From the NCBI RefSeq assembly GCF_007988905.1, contig NZ_BJVA01000001.1, forward strand, positions 124,001 to 188,000: a DNA stretch of 64,000 nucleotides, in the 5' to 3' direction. Positions 1 to 7,772 of this stretch are shown piece after piece; position 1 is the stretch's first letter; the number at the start of each line of letters is the position of its first letter. The notes below the pieces were generated by a model. That model was not told the DNA's origin and searched no databases. It worked only from the letters and a program-made list of their open reading frames with translations. The DNA is from Gluconobacter kanchanaburiensis NBRC 103587 (GTDB taxonomy: Bacteria > Pseudomonadota > Alphaproteobacteria > Acetobacterales > Acetobacteraceae). Both the position numbers and the translations under genes were made by a program.

Positions 1-693
1 CAGGTTTCCGACGTGATTTCTGCCGGGCGTCTGGTGGATGACGCTGTGTTTTCAGAGCGGGAAATCATATCTCCCGTTGGGCTGGAAAGCGTGAAGCTGC
101 CCCGTCCGGTCACGGCGCAGGATATGCGTATCGAGGGGAATGGCCGAGATCGTCCGGTCATGGGCCTGATTCCCGGACAGATCATTACGGATTTCCTGCG
201 TCTGGATCTGCCAGAGAGAGAGGGGGATGTCCTCGCTGATCCTGCGCAAGATGTGTGCAAGGTCTGCGTCGTAGCGCGGCATGGCCACAACGATAATATC
301 GGTCGCGGCTTCGTGCGGGGGTTCGGGCTAAAGGCAGGAGCACTTGCGTCGTCGGTCGGGCATGACAGCCATAATATCTGTGTCGTGGGGTCTAACGATG
401 CTGATATGGCCTGTGCTGTGAACCACCTGGAAAAAACAGGCGGAGGATTTGTCGCCGTTCGCGGTGGTAAAGTGCTTGCGGAACTACGTTTGCCTGTTGC
501 TGGCCTGATGAGTGATGCCTCTTATGAGGAAGTGCAGGATGACCTCATTCTCCTTCGAAAAGCGGCAAAGGAAATGGGTGTGATCCCTGAAGAACCGTTC
601 CTGCAACTCGCTTTCCTGCCTCTGCCTGTTATCCCGCACCTCAAAATTACGGATTACGGAATGGTGGATGTCAGGACGATGTGTCTCGTCTGA
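1..693 (+). CDS. ade: Adenine deaminase, C-terminal part (gene cut by window start)
   Basis: The reading frame is open from the first base, so the gene begins upstream of the window. Adenine deaminase converts adenine to hypoxanthine and ammonia in purine salvage; it is a metal-dependent amidohydrolase acting in the cytosol. The visible 230 residues match the conserved C-terminal domain of the family: VARHG near the middle, then SSVGHDSHNI, the GGG turn, PVAGLMS, and the terminal PVIPHLKITDYGMVDV block. The catalytic metal-binding N-terminal half is not in the window. The stop codon is TGA at 691-693. No partner gene follows; the next 150 bases lead into a decayed insertion sequence. The identification is secure from the C-terminal signature. 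Confidence 0.9.
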   Translation, partial: QVSDVISAGRLVDDAVFSEREIISPVGLESVKLPRPVTAQDMRIEGNGRDRPVMGLIPGQIITDFLRLDLPEREGDVLADPAQDVCKVCVVARHGHNDNIGRGFVRGFGLKAGALASSVGHDSHNICVVGSNDADMACAVNHLEKTGGGFVAVRGGKVLAELRLPVAGLMSDASYEEVQDDLILLRKAAKEMGVIPEEPFLQLAFLPLPVIPHLKITDYGMVDVRTMCLV

Positions 694-841
694 GAAAGAC
701 GGCTGCTTATAAAAACAATCGTTTATATGGCTCGTCAGGAGTAAGTTTGTGAATACGATATTGTCACTAAATACATTCATGGTAATCATGACAAATATTG
801 TATAAATTCAATCTTATACTTAATTTTGTTGGGCTCAGGAC

Positions 842-1300
842 TTATAGCCAGAACATGACGGTTGCAGCGAGACAGATGGCTGAGAAGAAAACATTCGGGC
901 ATCTGTCGTAGCGTGTTGCGACACACCACCAGTCCTTGAGGCGGCCGAACATGATTTCGATGCGGTCGCGTATTTTATATTTCCGCTTGTCGTAGTTGAG
1001 TGGTTTTTCGCAGGATTTCCGCCCCGGAATGCAGGGCCTGATCCCTTTTGTCCGTCCGATCAGGCGGCCTGGATCGCCTTTTTAAACCGCAGACTTGAAG
1101 CCGTGCAGTGCGCTTTAAGATAGGTCGCATCAATTATGATCGTCTGAGGCTCGCTTTTAGCGCAGACAGGCCATTACGCTTCGCAAAAATGATGCTGCTC
1201 AGCACGCGCTGGTCATCAACCCGAGGTTTACTGTGGCTTTGGGGAAAGAGCGGTCGCAAACGCTCCATCTGGCCATCCGCCAGCCGAGGTGTCGTATCTT
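842..1300 (-). pseudogene. Decayed IS5-type transposase remnant
   Basis: Read on the minus strand, the last about 55 codons give an intact transposase C-terminus containing KPLNYDKRKYKIRDRIEIMF, then FGRLKDWWCVATRYDRCPNV and the terminal CLAATVMFWL. Further upstream lie ADGQMERLRPLFPQSHSKPR and RVLSSIIFAKRNGL (N-terminal DNA-binding part) and a middle piece with DATYLKAHCTASSLRFKKGD in another frame. The three pieces are far closer together than in a full element of this family, so at least two internal deletions and frameshifts have occurred. Terminal inverted repeats could not be assigned with certainty. The element is non-functional. It sits directly downstream of the receptor gene stop codon, so insertion may have occurred in that gene's terminator region. 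Confidence 0.8.
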
Positions 1301-1357
1301 TCCGAAAGCCTCGACCGACTGTGTCGGCCTCATGTGTGGCGGGAAACTTTCTGATCT

Positions 1358-3715
1358 TCAGAACTCAGAAACCACAGAGAAGAATGTTCCCCTACGCTGG
1401 CCATATTGGGCCTGATAGATGCCGACGCCACTGCCGTTGCGGAGCTGATAGCGTTTGTCGAAAAGGTTGACGACATCGGCACGGACCTTGATGTCATGTC
1501 CGAACGGCACCCTTGTGAAAGTATGCTGATAACCGATGTTGAAGACATCGTATTCTGGTTCTTTCTCCAGATTGGCAAATCCGCTGCGCAGTCCATAACC
1601 ATAGACGAAATCGACATAGGCCATATCGTGTTTTGTCGTCCATGAGGCTCCGGCCGTAGCCGTGAATTCCCCCTGATGATCGAGCTGTATCGCGTGATTG
1701 CGGATATAGGCCAGTTCAGCCAGATCGAACTGGTATTGTGCGGAGTTGATGTCGCGGGCGGATGTCTTGACGTAGGAGAAATTGCCGAAGAGCGACCAGG
1801 AACCATGCCGCCATGAGCTACCGAATTCGGCGCCGTAGACTCGCCCGCGCTTGTAGCTGAAAGGAGCGAGGATGACGGCGCGGCCGAACTGGCCGAGATC
1901 AGTCAGGTCATGGGCCCATTTGGCGTAGGCATCGAGCGTGATCTGAAATTCGGGTGTGATGCGCTGGAGAATGCCGCCATCTACATAGTGTGATTTTTCC
2001 ACCCGGGTCGCATCGTTGATTGTGTTCGCGGCAGCATTTGTCGTGCCTGCGAATTTGGCGAGCGTCGAAGGGTAGACATATTGCGGTGAGGGCGGGGCGA
2101 AGTAACGCGAATAGCCAAGATGCAGAGTCGTGTTGCGGGTAGGTTTCCAGACCATGTTCGCGCGCGGACTTAACTGGCCTTCATTATCGAAAGACGAGGC
2201 GAACCGGTCATAGCGGATACCGTAATTGAAGGTCAGGTTTCGCGTAATCCGATACTCGTCCTGAATGTAGGCGCCTGCTTCGACGGACCAGTTTCCGGTA
2301 TTGTCGATGAGCCGTGACGCGATGTTCGACGTCTGGTTGCCGCCTTCGTCCGTCTGGAAGGCCAGTGTGTTGGTATCGAGCCGTTCCGACGTGTACTGAC
2401 CCAGCAGGCCCACACGCAGTGTATGACTCCGCGCAATCTCGTAGGAGAGGTCGAACTGCATGCCACCGGTCGTAAAATCGTTGACCTCGTGTTCCGACAC
2501 GCCCTGATAGATCAGGTCCCGATCCCGGTCCGGTGTGTAGTCAATGCGTCCGTAACGGAAATATGGTGACGCCTGAAAATTCATTTTATCCGTCGTGCGC
2601 TGATAGGACAGCACCGCGTAATAATTCTGTTCCGTCTGGCTGTCGTTCAAGTTTGCCCAGTTCATGGACGGATCCTGCGGATTAACGCCGGCCACGTTAT
2701 AAATGGTCGTGTAGTCAGGACTGGTCGTGTCGAATGTCTTGAACGAGTTCGGGATCTCGAAATCCGCATAAGAGGCGCTGGTCAGCAGGGTGACGCGGCT
2801 TGCGTCGTCGATGTGATAGGAGAGATACGAGAACGCTTTTTCCTGTTCCGTTACGTCATGAACGGCCCGGAAGGTATCGCTTGGATTTTCGATCCCAATA
2901 TTGTTGCGGGTAAAGGAAAGGGTGGTGAAGTAGTCAAGTTTTCCGTGCTGGCCCCCCAGTTGCAGCGATGGCACGAATGTATTGTAGCTGCCACCATACA
3001 GCGAGACCTGATTGTGTTTGAGGCTGTCGCCGGTCTTGGTTGTGACGTCTACGACGCCTGCGGTGCGGAAGCCGAACTGGGCAGGGAGGGTACCGGTCAG
3101 CAGGTCCACGGACTGGATAATGCGGGTGTCGAGTTCCTGTCCGAAACCATTCAGTCCTTCGGGCAGAAGAACGCCGTTGACGCGATAGGTCAGGCCGCCA
3201 TGTTCGCCGCGGACATGAACTTCGCCGTAACTATCGAGAACAACGCCAGGTACCCGTAACAGGATCTGGCTGAAAGCAGCATTCTGTCCACCTGGAGTAG
3301 TCGTGATCTGGCGTTGGTCGATGTTGTAATCCACGGCACCAAGTCCCGGGAAAATACGCGCCCGTTCGCGGTTCAGGTGCCCCACAACGCTGATTTGTTC
3401 CGGGCTCCGTCCCGGGGGAGGGGGGGGCTTGGAGGCTGCGCTCCTCTTTGCATGAGTGGTTTTTCCGGGCCCTTGCTTTTGAAGGCCTGAGTGAAGAGCA
3501 GTTTGATGTCTGGTTTCTGTTGCAGCGTCGGGTGTTACCTCGTCCCTATCGGATGGGGAAGCGAAGGCAACGCCCGTAGTAAAAGCAAGTAGACTCAGAG
3601 ATAGTCCTTTATAAATGCCAAAGTTTCTCAGGAATGATAGAGGGATGTTTTTATTATAGTATATGCTATAATTCCAAATATCAGAATGGAGGCATCTTCT
3701 TCGAAGAATGAACAT
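1358..3715 (-). CDS. TonB-dependent outer-membrane receptor
   Basis: This 785-residue protein is a TonB-dependent receptor: an outer-membrane beta barrel with an N-terminal plug that imports iron chelates or other scarce ligands using energy from TonB-ExbBD. A hydrophobic segment ending in FTTGVAFA looks like a signal peptide (about residues 35-52). The plug domain follows (PGGQNAAFSQILLRVPGV, then VRGEHGGLTYRVNG and TTKTGD). The barrel ends in the final phenylalanine (VVSEF) needed for outer-membrane insertion, with a VNLFDKRY strand just before it. A proline-rich linker near residues 94-103 is encoded by an 8-C tract. The substrate is unknown; no siderophore or sugar genes adjoin. The start may lie up to 30 codons downstream of 3715, because the N-terminus before the hydrophobic segment is unusually long. 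Confidence 0.85.
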   Translation of the reverse strand: MFILRRRCLHSDIWNYSIYYNKNIPLSFLRNFGIYKGLSLSLLAFTTGVAFASPSDRDEVTPDAATETRHQTALHSGLQKQGPGKTTHAKRSAASKPPPPPGRSPEQISVVGHLNRERARIFPGLGAVDYNIDQRQITTTPGGQNAAFSQILLRVPGVVLDSYGEVHVRGEHGGLTYRVNGVLLPEGLNGFGQELDTRIIQSVDLLTGTLPAQFGFRTAGVVDVTTKTGDSLKHNQVSLYGGSYNTFVPSLQLGGQHGKLDYFTTLSFTRNNIGIENPSDTFRAVHDVTEQEKAFSYLSYHIDDASRVTLLTSASYADFEIPNSFKTFDTTSPDYTTIYNVAGVNPQDPSMNWANLNDSQTEQNYYAVLSYQRTTDKMNFQASPYFRYGRIDYTPDRDRDLIYQGVSEHEVNDFTTGGMQFDLSYEIARSHTLRVGLLGQYTSERLDTNTLAFQTDEGGNQTSNIASRLIDNTGNWSVEAGAYIQDEYRITRNLTFNYGIRYDRFASSFDNEGQLSPRANMVWKPTRNTTLHLGYSRYFAPPSPQYVYPSTLAKFAGTTNAAANTINDATRVEKSHYVDGGILQRITPEFQITLDAYAKWAHDLTDLGQFGRAVILAPFSYKRGRVYGAEFGSSWRHGSWSLFGNFSYVKTSARDINSAQYQFDLAELAYIRNHAIQLDHQGEFTATAGASWTTKHDMAYVDFVYGYGLRSGFANLEKEPEYDVFNIGYQHTFTRVPFGHDIKVRADVVNLFDKRYQLRNGSGVGIYQAQYGQRRGTFFSVVSEF

Positions 3716-3893
3716 GAGAACGCCTGAAAATGGTTGTTAACGCCCTGAGGGGCATGGAGCAGGAGACGATCATTAGGACAATTACAGCCTTATATGCAAT
3801 ATGCTATATTAAAAAGTATAAGGAAATTAAGGTAGCATTTGCGCGGAAATGGGGGGCGAATTGGATTGAAAGTCTCGTTAGAGAGTCTTCCTT

Positions 3894-4280
3894 TCAATCT
3901 GGCTTATATCCATTAGCTGTAAAGAAATTGGCGCATTCTTCCGCTTTCTGAGCTAGCTGCTCGTCGAGCCGGACAGCTAGCTCAGAAACGCGGGTTGCCA
4001 TGTCTCGGGGCTCTGAAGTGGAATAGGTCGGATCGCTTATGGCGAGCGTTGGATAGGTAATTGACTGCCCAGGACTGATATTTTTGGCGTCGCGCGAACA
4101 TCAATCTTGCAGGAACAAGGGGTAGGATTGGCGATCGTGACTTCCGCGCTAAACGGCAGGTCTTCCAGATCCCGCGTCCAGACCTGACCGTCTACCCGGA
4201 CCATCCATGCGTGGCGGTAGGCTTCCGAATGAGTCGGCGACTTCGCTTGTACGGGGTCGGAGCGAAGGGCATAAACTCAT
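3894..4280 (-). pseudogene. Frameshifted small gene at the end of the tail-like island
   Basis: Two overlapping minus-strand frames together give a protein-like sequence. The first is open from 4276 to its stop at 4037 and includes HSEAYRHAWMVRVDGQVWTR and FSAEVTIANPTPCSCKIDVR. The second runs to a stop at 3894 and includes ISPGQSITYPTLAISDPTYS and LAVRLDEQLAQKAEECANFF. One extra base in the five-A run near 4080-4085 (coding strand CCAAAAATATC) joins them exactly. At the 5' end the only plausible start, ATGAGTTTATG at 4280, is in yet another frame, so a second indel is implied. I do not recognise the product; position and composition suggest a small tail-associated protein. Probably a pseudogene, though sequencing error in the A run is possible. 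Confidence 0.5.
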
Positions 4281-4288
4281 GTTGCCTG

Positions 4289-4531
4289 TCAGATGGGACG
4301 GGATTCCATCCCGCCGCGGTCGAAAACGGGACCCGCCCCCGCAGCGCCCCGGCCGGTGCCCGTATCGTTGTAATCGCCGATTATCTCCGCCCGTGTTCCT
4401 CCGGAGACGAGATTGTCTCCCGCGAAACCGGAATTGTAGAACGATGCGAAAGCCGGCTGACGGCTGGTCGGTGCCAGCCAGCCGCGTGGATTGCTGCTCA
4501 GATCCACGTTTCCTGAAATCAGTCTGACCAC
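4289..4531 (-). CDS. Small hypothetical protein downstream of the tail hydrolase
   Basis: An 80-residue reading frame starts at a GTG one base after the stop codon of the upstream hydrolase gene and ends at 4289. It is rich in Gly, Ser and Asn, with SSNPRGWLAPTSRQPAF in the middle and DYNDTGTGRGAAGAG towards the end. There is no signal peptide or membrane segment and I recognise no family. The tight spacing suggests co-translation with the hydrolase. It could be a real small tail-associated protein or just the residue of a decaying gene, because the frame immediately downstream is broken. Confidence 0.35.
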   Translation of the reverse strand: MVRLISGNVDLSSNPRGWLAPTSRQPAFASFYNSGFAGDNLVSGGTRAEIIGDYNDTGTGRGAAGAGPVFDRGGMESRPI

Positions 4532-4532
4532 G

Positions 4533-6908
4533 TCAGTTCTCCAGATGGGCGTTGAGGGCGCGCGCGATAAATGACGCTGCCAGCCGGTCGGCTGCGGCGG
4601 TCGGATGCGTGCCATCGTGATAAAGGGCGGTATCGGCGTGATTGCTCATCGGCAGCGATGACCAGGGATCGATAAAGGCGTCCGCATCGATCGTTCCATC
4701 CGCGACGGCCTGTCGGATGGCCGCATTCAGGCCCGTGTTATACTGCCCCAGAATGAACAGCTTTTCGTATCCGGCCGCCCGCAGCTTCTGATGAATGGTT
4801 GCATTGTTCGCCACGACGGTCGCGATGGACTGGCCACCATTCACGTCGTTGTTGCCGTACCAGGTGATGGCATGTTTGCGACGGGGCTGGGCCGGGTCCG
4901 CGGCATCGGCCAGCATGTTGGCAATCGTGTATTCCAGAAAGTCCGAAGCCTTGGACCCGGCGACTGAAACCGAACGGACCTCGAAGGGCTGGTCCAGATA
5001 ATCGCCCAGCATCTGCGGCCAGCACCAGCCATCCTTGTTGAGGTAGCCCTGCGTCGTGGATGACCCGAAACAGTCGAGACGATCACGGATCTGGGGCGTC
5101 CAGTCGTACAGACGGGCGGCGCTCACGGTGGCGGCTTTGATATCCGCGTCCGTGACCGCTGCGTTCAGGAGTACAAGGCCGCTGACCTGGAGTGCGGATG
5201 AATACCCGCTGCCTGCGGGAGCCCCGCCCAGAACACCACCAACGAACTGACGGGCACTGAACCCCGATGACAGGGAAATGTCCTGCCCAGCCGGGTAGAT
5301 TGTCGGGACATGCAGGGTGACACTGTCGCCACCCCCGAGGCTCACGCCGATCAGCCCATGACGGACGTTCAGCGTGCGACCGGAGTCCGCCAGAACCGTG
5401 GTGGGCTTGTAATCCGAGAAGGCAAGTCGTCCGCTCTCTGCTCCACCCCCTACGCCGAGGGTCAGCGCCTGTCCGTCCGTCGATCCCAGCCCGAGCAGGG
5501 AATAGGTCGTGTAGAGCGGGCAGTTGCAGGACGAGACCGCACCATAAAGCAGCGCCGAGGCCGACCCTGCTGACAGGGTCAGGGATGCTGGGATTGCCAG
5601 AGGCTGGGCAGCAGCCGGTTCCGCGGCCCATGACACCAGATCCAGCCGTCCGTGATGGCGCTCGCCGATATGAGGCAGATTTGCCACCTCAACACTTGCT
5701 GCCGTCCCGTCAAACCCCGAAGCCATGATGTGATGGCCGTTGCTGCTCTGGTCATACAGCTTCACCACATAGAGCGGCGTTCCGGTCGCAACGCCTGCGC
5801 GGGCCGTCATAAGATCGGAGCGCGACAGAAACCCTGCGTCGTCCTGCCCGATCGAGACCACAACCGGGCCTGAACCCCGGACCGCGATGACGTCCATCAG
5901 TGGACCTGTATAGGCCGAGACCTGCCGCGTCGTGCCGTAAGCGGCCGCCAGCGATGCTGAGAACTGGTCGCCGGGGCGCTGTGGTACGCTTCCTTCAGCC
6001 TGCCAGATGGCGCTGTTTGCGTTCGGATACAGACAGGTCTGGCTTTCACCATCATGCTGCCAGACATCGGCTGCGGCATAGAGCGCGGCGGCATCGTCTC
6101 GACAGCCGGGAGGGCGCTGCGTCACAGAAAGGGTCTGGCCACCCGAAGGGGCCGACAACGCGTTCAGCCGGAGCGGGAAACCGTGCTTGTCCAGCAGTGC
6201 GACGGTCTCATCGGAGCTTTGCAGGAGCCTGACGTCCCCGGCAAAGACGCCGCTGCCCGTCAGGCCGAACGCAGGCTGATCGTCCTGATCCGAGGCATAC
6301 GACCCGTCCGGCCCGATCAGTCCGATGAGAAAGCCGAAAGCGTCCGTCAGAGTCAGCGCATTGCCGTCCTGTCCGGAGAGCATCCGTGCGGTGCCTGCGC
6401 GGATCTCGCCCAGGGAGGTAATCGTCTGAGCCACCGCCGCCCAACCCGCGCGGGCATAAAACTGCCACGCCCCGTTATGGAACCATGCCGCATCCCCAAC
6501 AGCCCAGACGGCATTCCCGTCGAGGGACATCGTGCCAGCTACCGAGACAAGGTAAAGGTCGCCCTCTGCACCGACGCCATTGGCAAGAGCCGGCGCGTTG
6601 GCATGAGCGTCCCAGTATCCCCGGAAATTTCCGATAGAAGATCCGTTCTGCGATGCCGTCAGGAGCACCTTGGCGGCCGGTGCATCGGCCGCCACACCTG
6701 ATACGGCGTTCTGGGCAGACGTCATCGTTGCCGCGAAATCCGTTTTGATCTGCTCCGCCGTGTTGGCCGCGTATTTCTCCGCGAACAGCGACATGATCTG
6801 CGCGGCTGGCAGCTGAAAGATCAGAGGTGTGTTGTTGACGATCCGCACCAGCATGAGGACGTCGCCGTCAGCCAGTGTTGTGATGGGCTGTTGGGTAATT
6901 TCAGTCAT
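4533..6908 (-). CDS. Phage-tail-like protein with C-terminal SGNH hydrolase domain
   Basis: This 791-residue protein begins with a tail-fibre-like N-terminus (TTLADGDVLMLVRIVNNTPL) and a coiled, Ala-rich stretch. A middle region contains VYVxKLYDQS-like sequence (VVKLYDQSSNGHHI), which resembles the lectin/arabinofuranosidase-type fold seen in phage and surface proteins. The last 200 residues look like an SGNH/GDSL esterase: block I DCFGSSTTQGY with the probable serine, WYGNNDV for the oxyanion Asn, and YHDGTHPT for the Asp-His pair. Such domains on tails usually deacetylate or cleave surface polysaccharide; here the substrate is unknown. No signal peptide is visible. It lies 9 bases downstream of the chimeric gene and in the same orientation as the collar-Hint gene. 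The enzyme class is inferred from motifs. Confidence 0.7.
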   Translation of the reverse strand: MTEITQQPITTLADGDVLMLVRIVNNTPLIFQLPAAQIMSLFAEKYAANTAEQIKTDFAATMTSAQNAVSGVAADAPAAKVLLTASQNGSSIGNFRGYWDAHANAPALANGVGAEGDLYLVSVAGTMSLDGNAVWAVGDAAWFHNGAWQFYARAGWAAVAQTITSLGEIRAGTARMLSGQDGNALTLTDAFGFLIGLIGPDGSYASDQDDQPAFGLTGSGVFAGDVRLLQSSDETVALLDKHGFPLRLNALSAPSGGQTLSVTQRPPGCRDDAAALYAAADVWQHDGESQTCLYPNANSAIWQAEGSVPQRPGDQFSASLAAAYGTTRQVSAYTGPLMDVIAVRGSGPVVVSIGQDDAGFLSRSDLMTARAGVATGTPLYVVKLYDQSSNGHHIMASGFDGTAASVEVANLPHIGERHHGRLDLVSWAAEPAAAQPLAIPASLTLSAGSASALLYGAVSSCNCPLYTTYSLLGLGSTDGQALTLGVGGGAESGRLAFSDYKPTTVLADSGRTLNVRHGLIGVSLGGGDSVTLHVPTIYPAGQDISLSSGFSARQFVGGVLGGAPAGSGYSSALQVSGLVLLNAAVTDADIKAATVSAARLYDWTPQIRDRLDCFGSSTTQGYLNKDGWCWPQMLGDYLDQPFEVRSVSVAGSKASDFLEYTIANMLADAADPAQPRRKHAITWYGNNDVNGGQSIATVVANNATIHQKLRAAGYEKLFILGQYNTGLNAAIRQAVADGTIDADAFIDPWSSLPMSNHADTALYHDGTHPTAAADRLAASFIARALNAHLEN

Positions 6909-6917
6909 GGCAGATCC

Positions 6918-7550
6918 TTACGGGGTGACGTTCTGACCACCGACCGTCACGTCATGCTGATTGAACGTCAGGCTCTTCGGGTCAACGGGTGCCCGCACGA
7001 TCCGGAACGTTCCGCCACCCGCCTGCGGGTTGGCTTCGATGTCGAATGTGGCGATGATCGAACTGTTCTTGCTTCCCGCATTGCTCACCGGGTTGCGTAG
7101 CGTGGCGTTCAGGAGCGTCAGAACATAGTTGTTTCCGTTCAAATCCTTGACCGTGATGGCGCCCGGCCCCTGCGCGGCCCGGAGCTGATACAGTGCCCAG
7201 GTCTTGAAGAAGATCTGAACGATCCGCTGGCCAGGCCGGATGCCACAGGCAACAGCATGACCCATACCATAATCCGACCCCGAACCGCCACGATCCAGCG
7301 TGATCTGCACCTGATGGACATAGCCGTTCGGCCCCTGGTCATTCACCGTCAGGCCGAGATCACGCATCAGTCTGGCTACGGTGCACCGTTCCGCCGAGAT
7401 ATTGTCCCAACGCAGCTGATGCCAGACCCAGCGTACGCCATAGACGCCGAAATTCTTGGTGAAGATCTGCAAGATTTTGGGTTTCAACTCGGTATCGCGG
7501 CGCTCCCGCGCCTTCAGCCGATCAGCGTGGGCACGAACCTCAGGAGACAA
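6918..7550 (-). CDS. Chimeric ORF: IS3 transposase fragment fused to tail-associated domain
   Basis: The frame opens at a TTG and encodes 210 residues of two unrelated parts. Residues 1 to about 67 match the OrfB subunit of IS3-family transposases: the helix-turn-helix segment with TKNFGVYGVRWVWHQLRWDN and ERCTVARLMRDLGL. At that point the homology stops, before the DDE catalytic core. The remaining 143 residues (for example RIVQIFFKTWALYQLRAAQG and the end FNQHDVTVGGQNVTP) have no transposase character and look like the C-terminus of a phage-tail or baseplate-like protein. The natural start of the tail gene has probably been lost by recombination with the IS. Whether the fusion is translated is unknown; I see no strong ribosome-binding site at the TTG. 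Confidence 0.6.
   Translation of the reverse strand: MSPEVRAHADRLKARERRDTELKPKILQIFTKNFGVYGVRWVWHQLRWDNISAERCTVARLMRDLGLTVNDQGPNGYVHQVQITLDRGGSGSDYGMGHAVACGIRPGQRIVQIFFKTWALYQLRAAQGPGAITVKDLNGNNYVLTLLNATLRNPVSNAGSKNSSIIATFDIEANPQAGGGTFRIVRAPVDPKSLTFNQHDVTVGGQNVTP
7350..7550 (-). mobile_element. IS3-family transposase OrfB fragment
   Basis: About 67 codons of an IS3-type OrfB N-terminal region survive, recognisable by YGVRWVWHQL and AERCTVARLMRDLGL. The DDE core, OrfA and both inverted repeats are missing. A stop codon (TAG) lies four codons upstream in the same frame. The fragment is joined directly to non-IS coding sequence at about 7350, so it marks a recombination junction, not a simple insertion. 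Confidence 0.65.
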
Positions 7551-7772
7551 CTTCTTCTAAGAATTGCTCATCAGGCCTTTTTCTCACGTGAAATAGATTT
7601 TCGCCAATCCCGCGTGGTCTACCTCAAAATCAGCAGGGTTTTCGAACCCTCCAGAAGTTGGGTGCCGCAGCATAGCAATCTAACGAATAATGATTTCCAA
7701 GCGGCTCAAGACGTAGATGGGAAATCATCAATGGGCATAATAAAAGCCCAAATCATAAGTCAGGTATATCAA

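Noticed and set aside
3730-3951. 73-codon plus-strand frame upstream of the receptor gene
   Set aside because: No homology or ribosome-binding site, and it overlaps the end of the frameshifted minus-strand gene.
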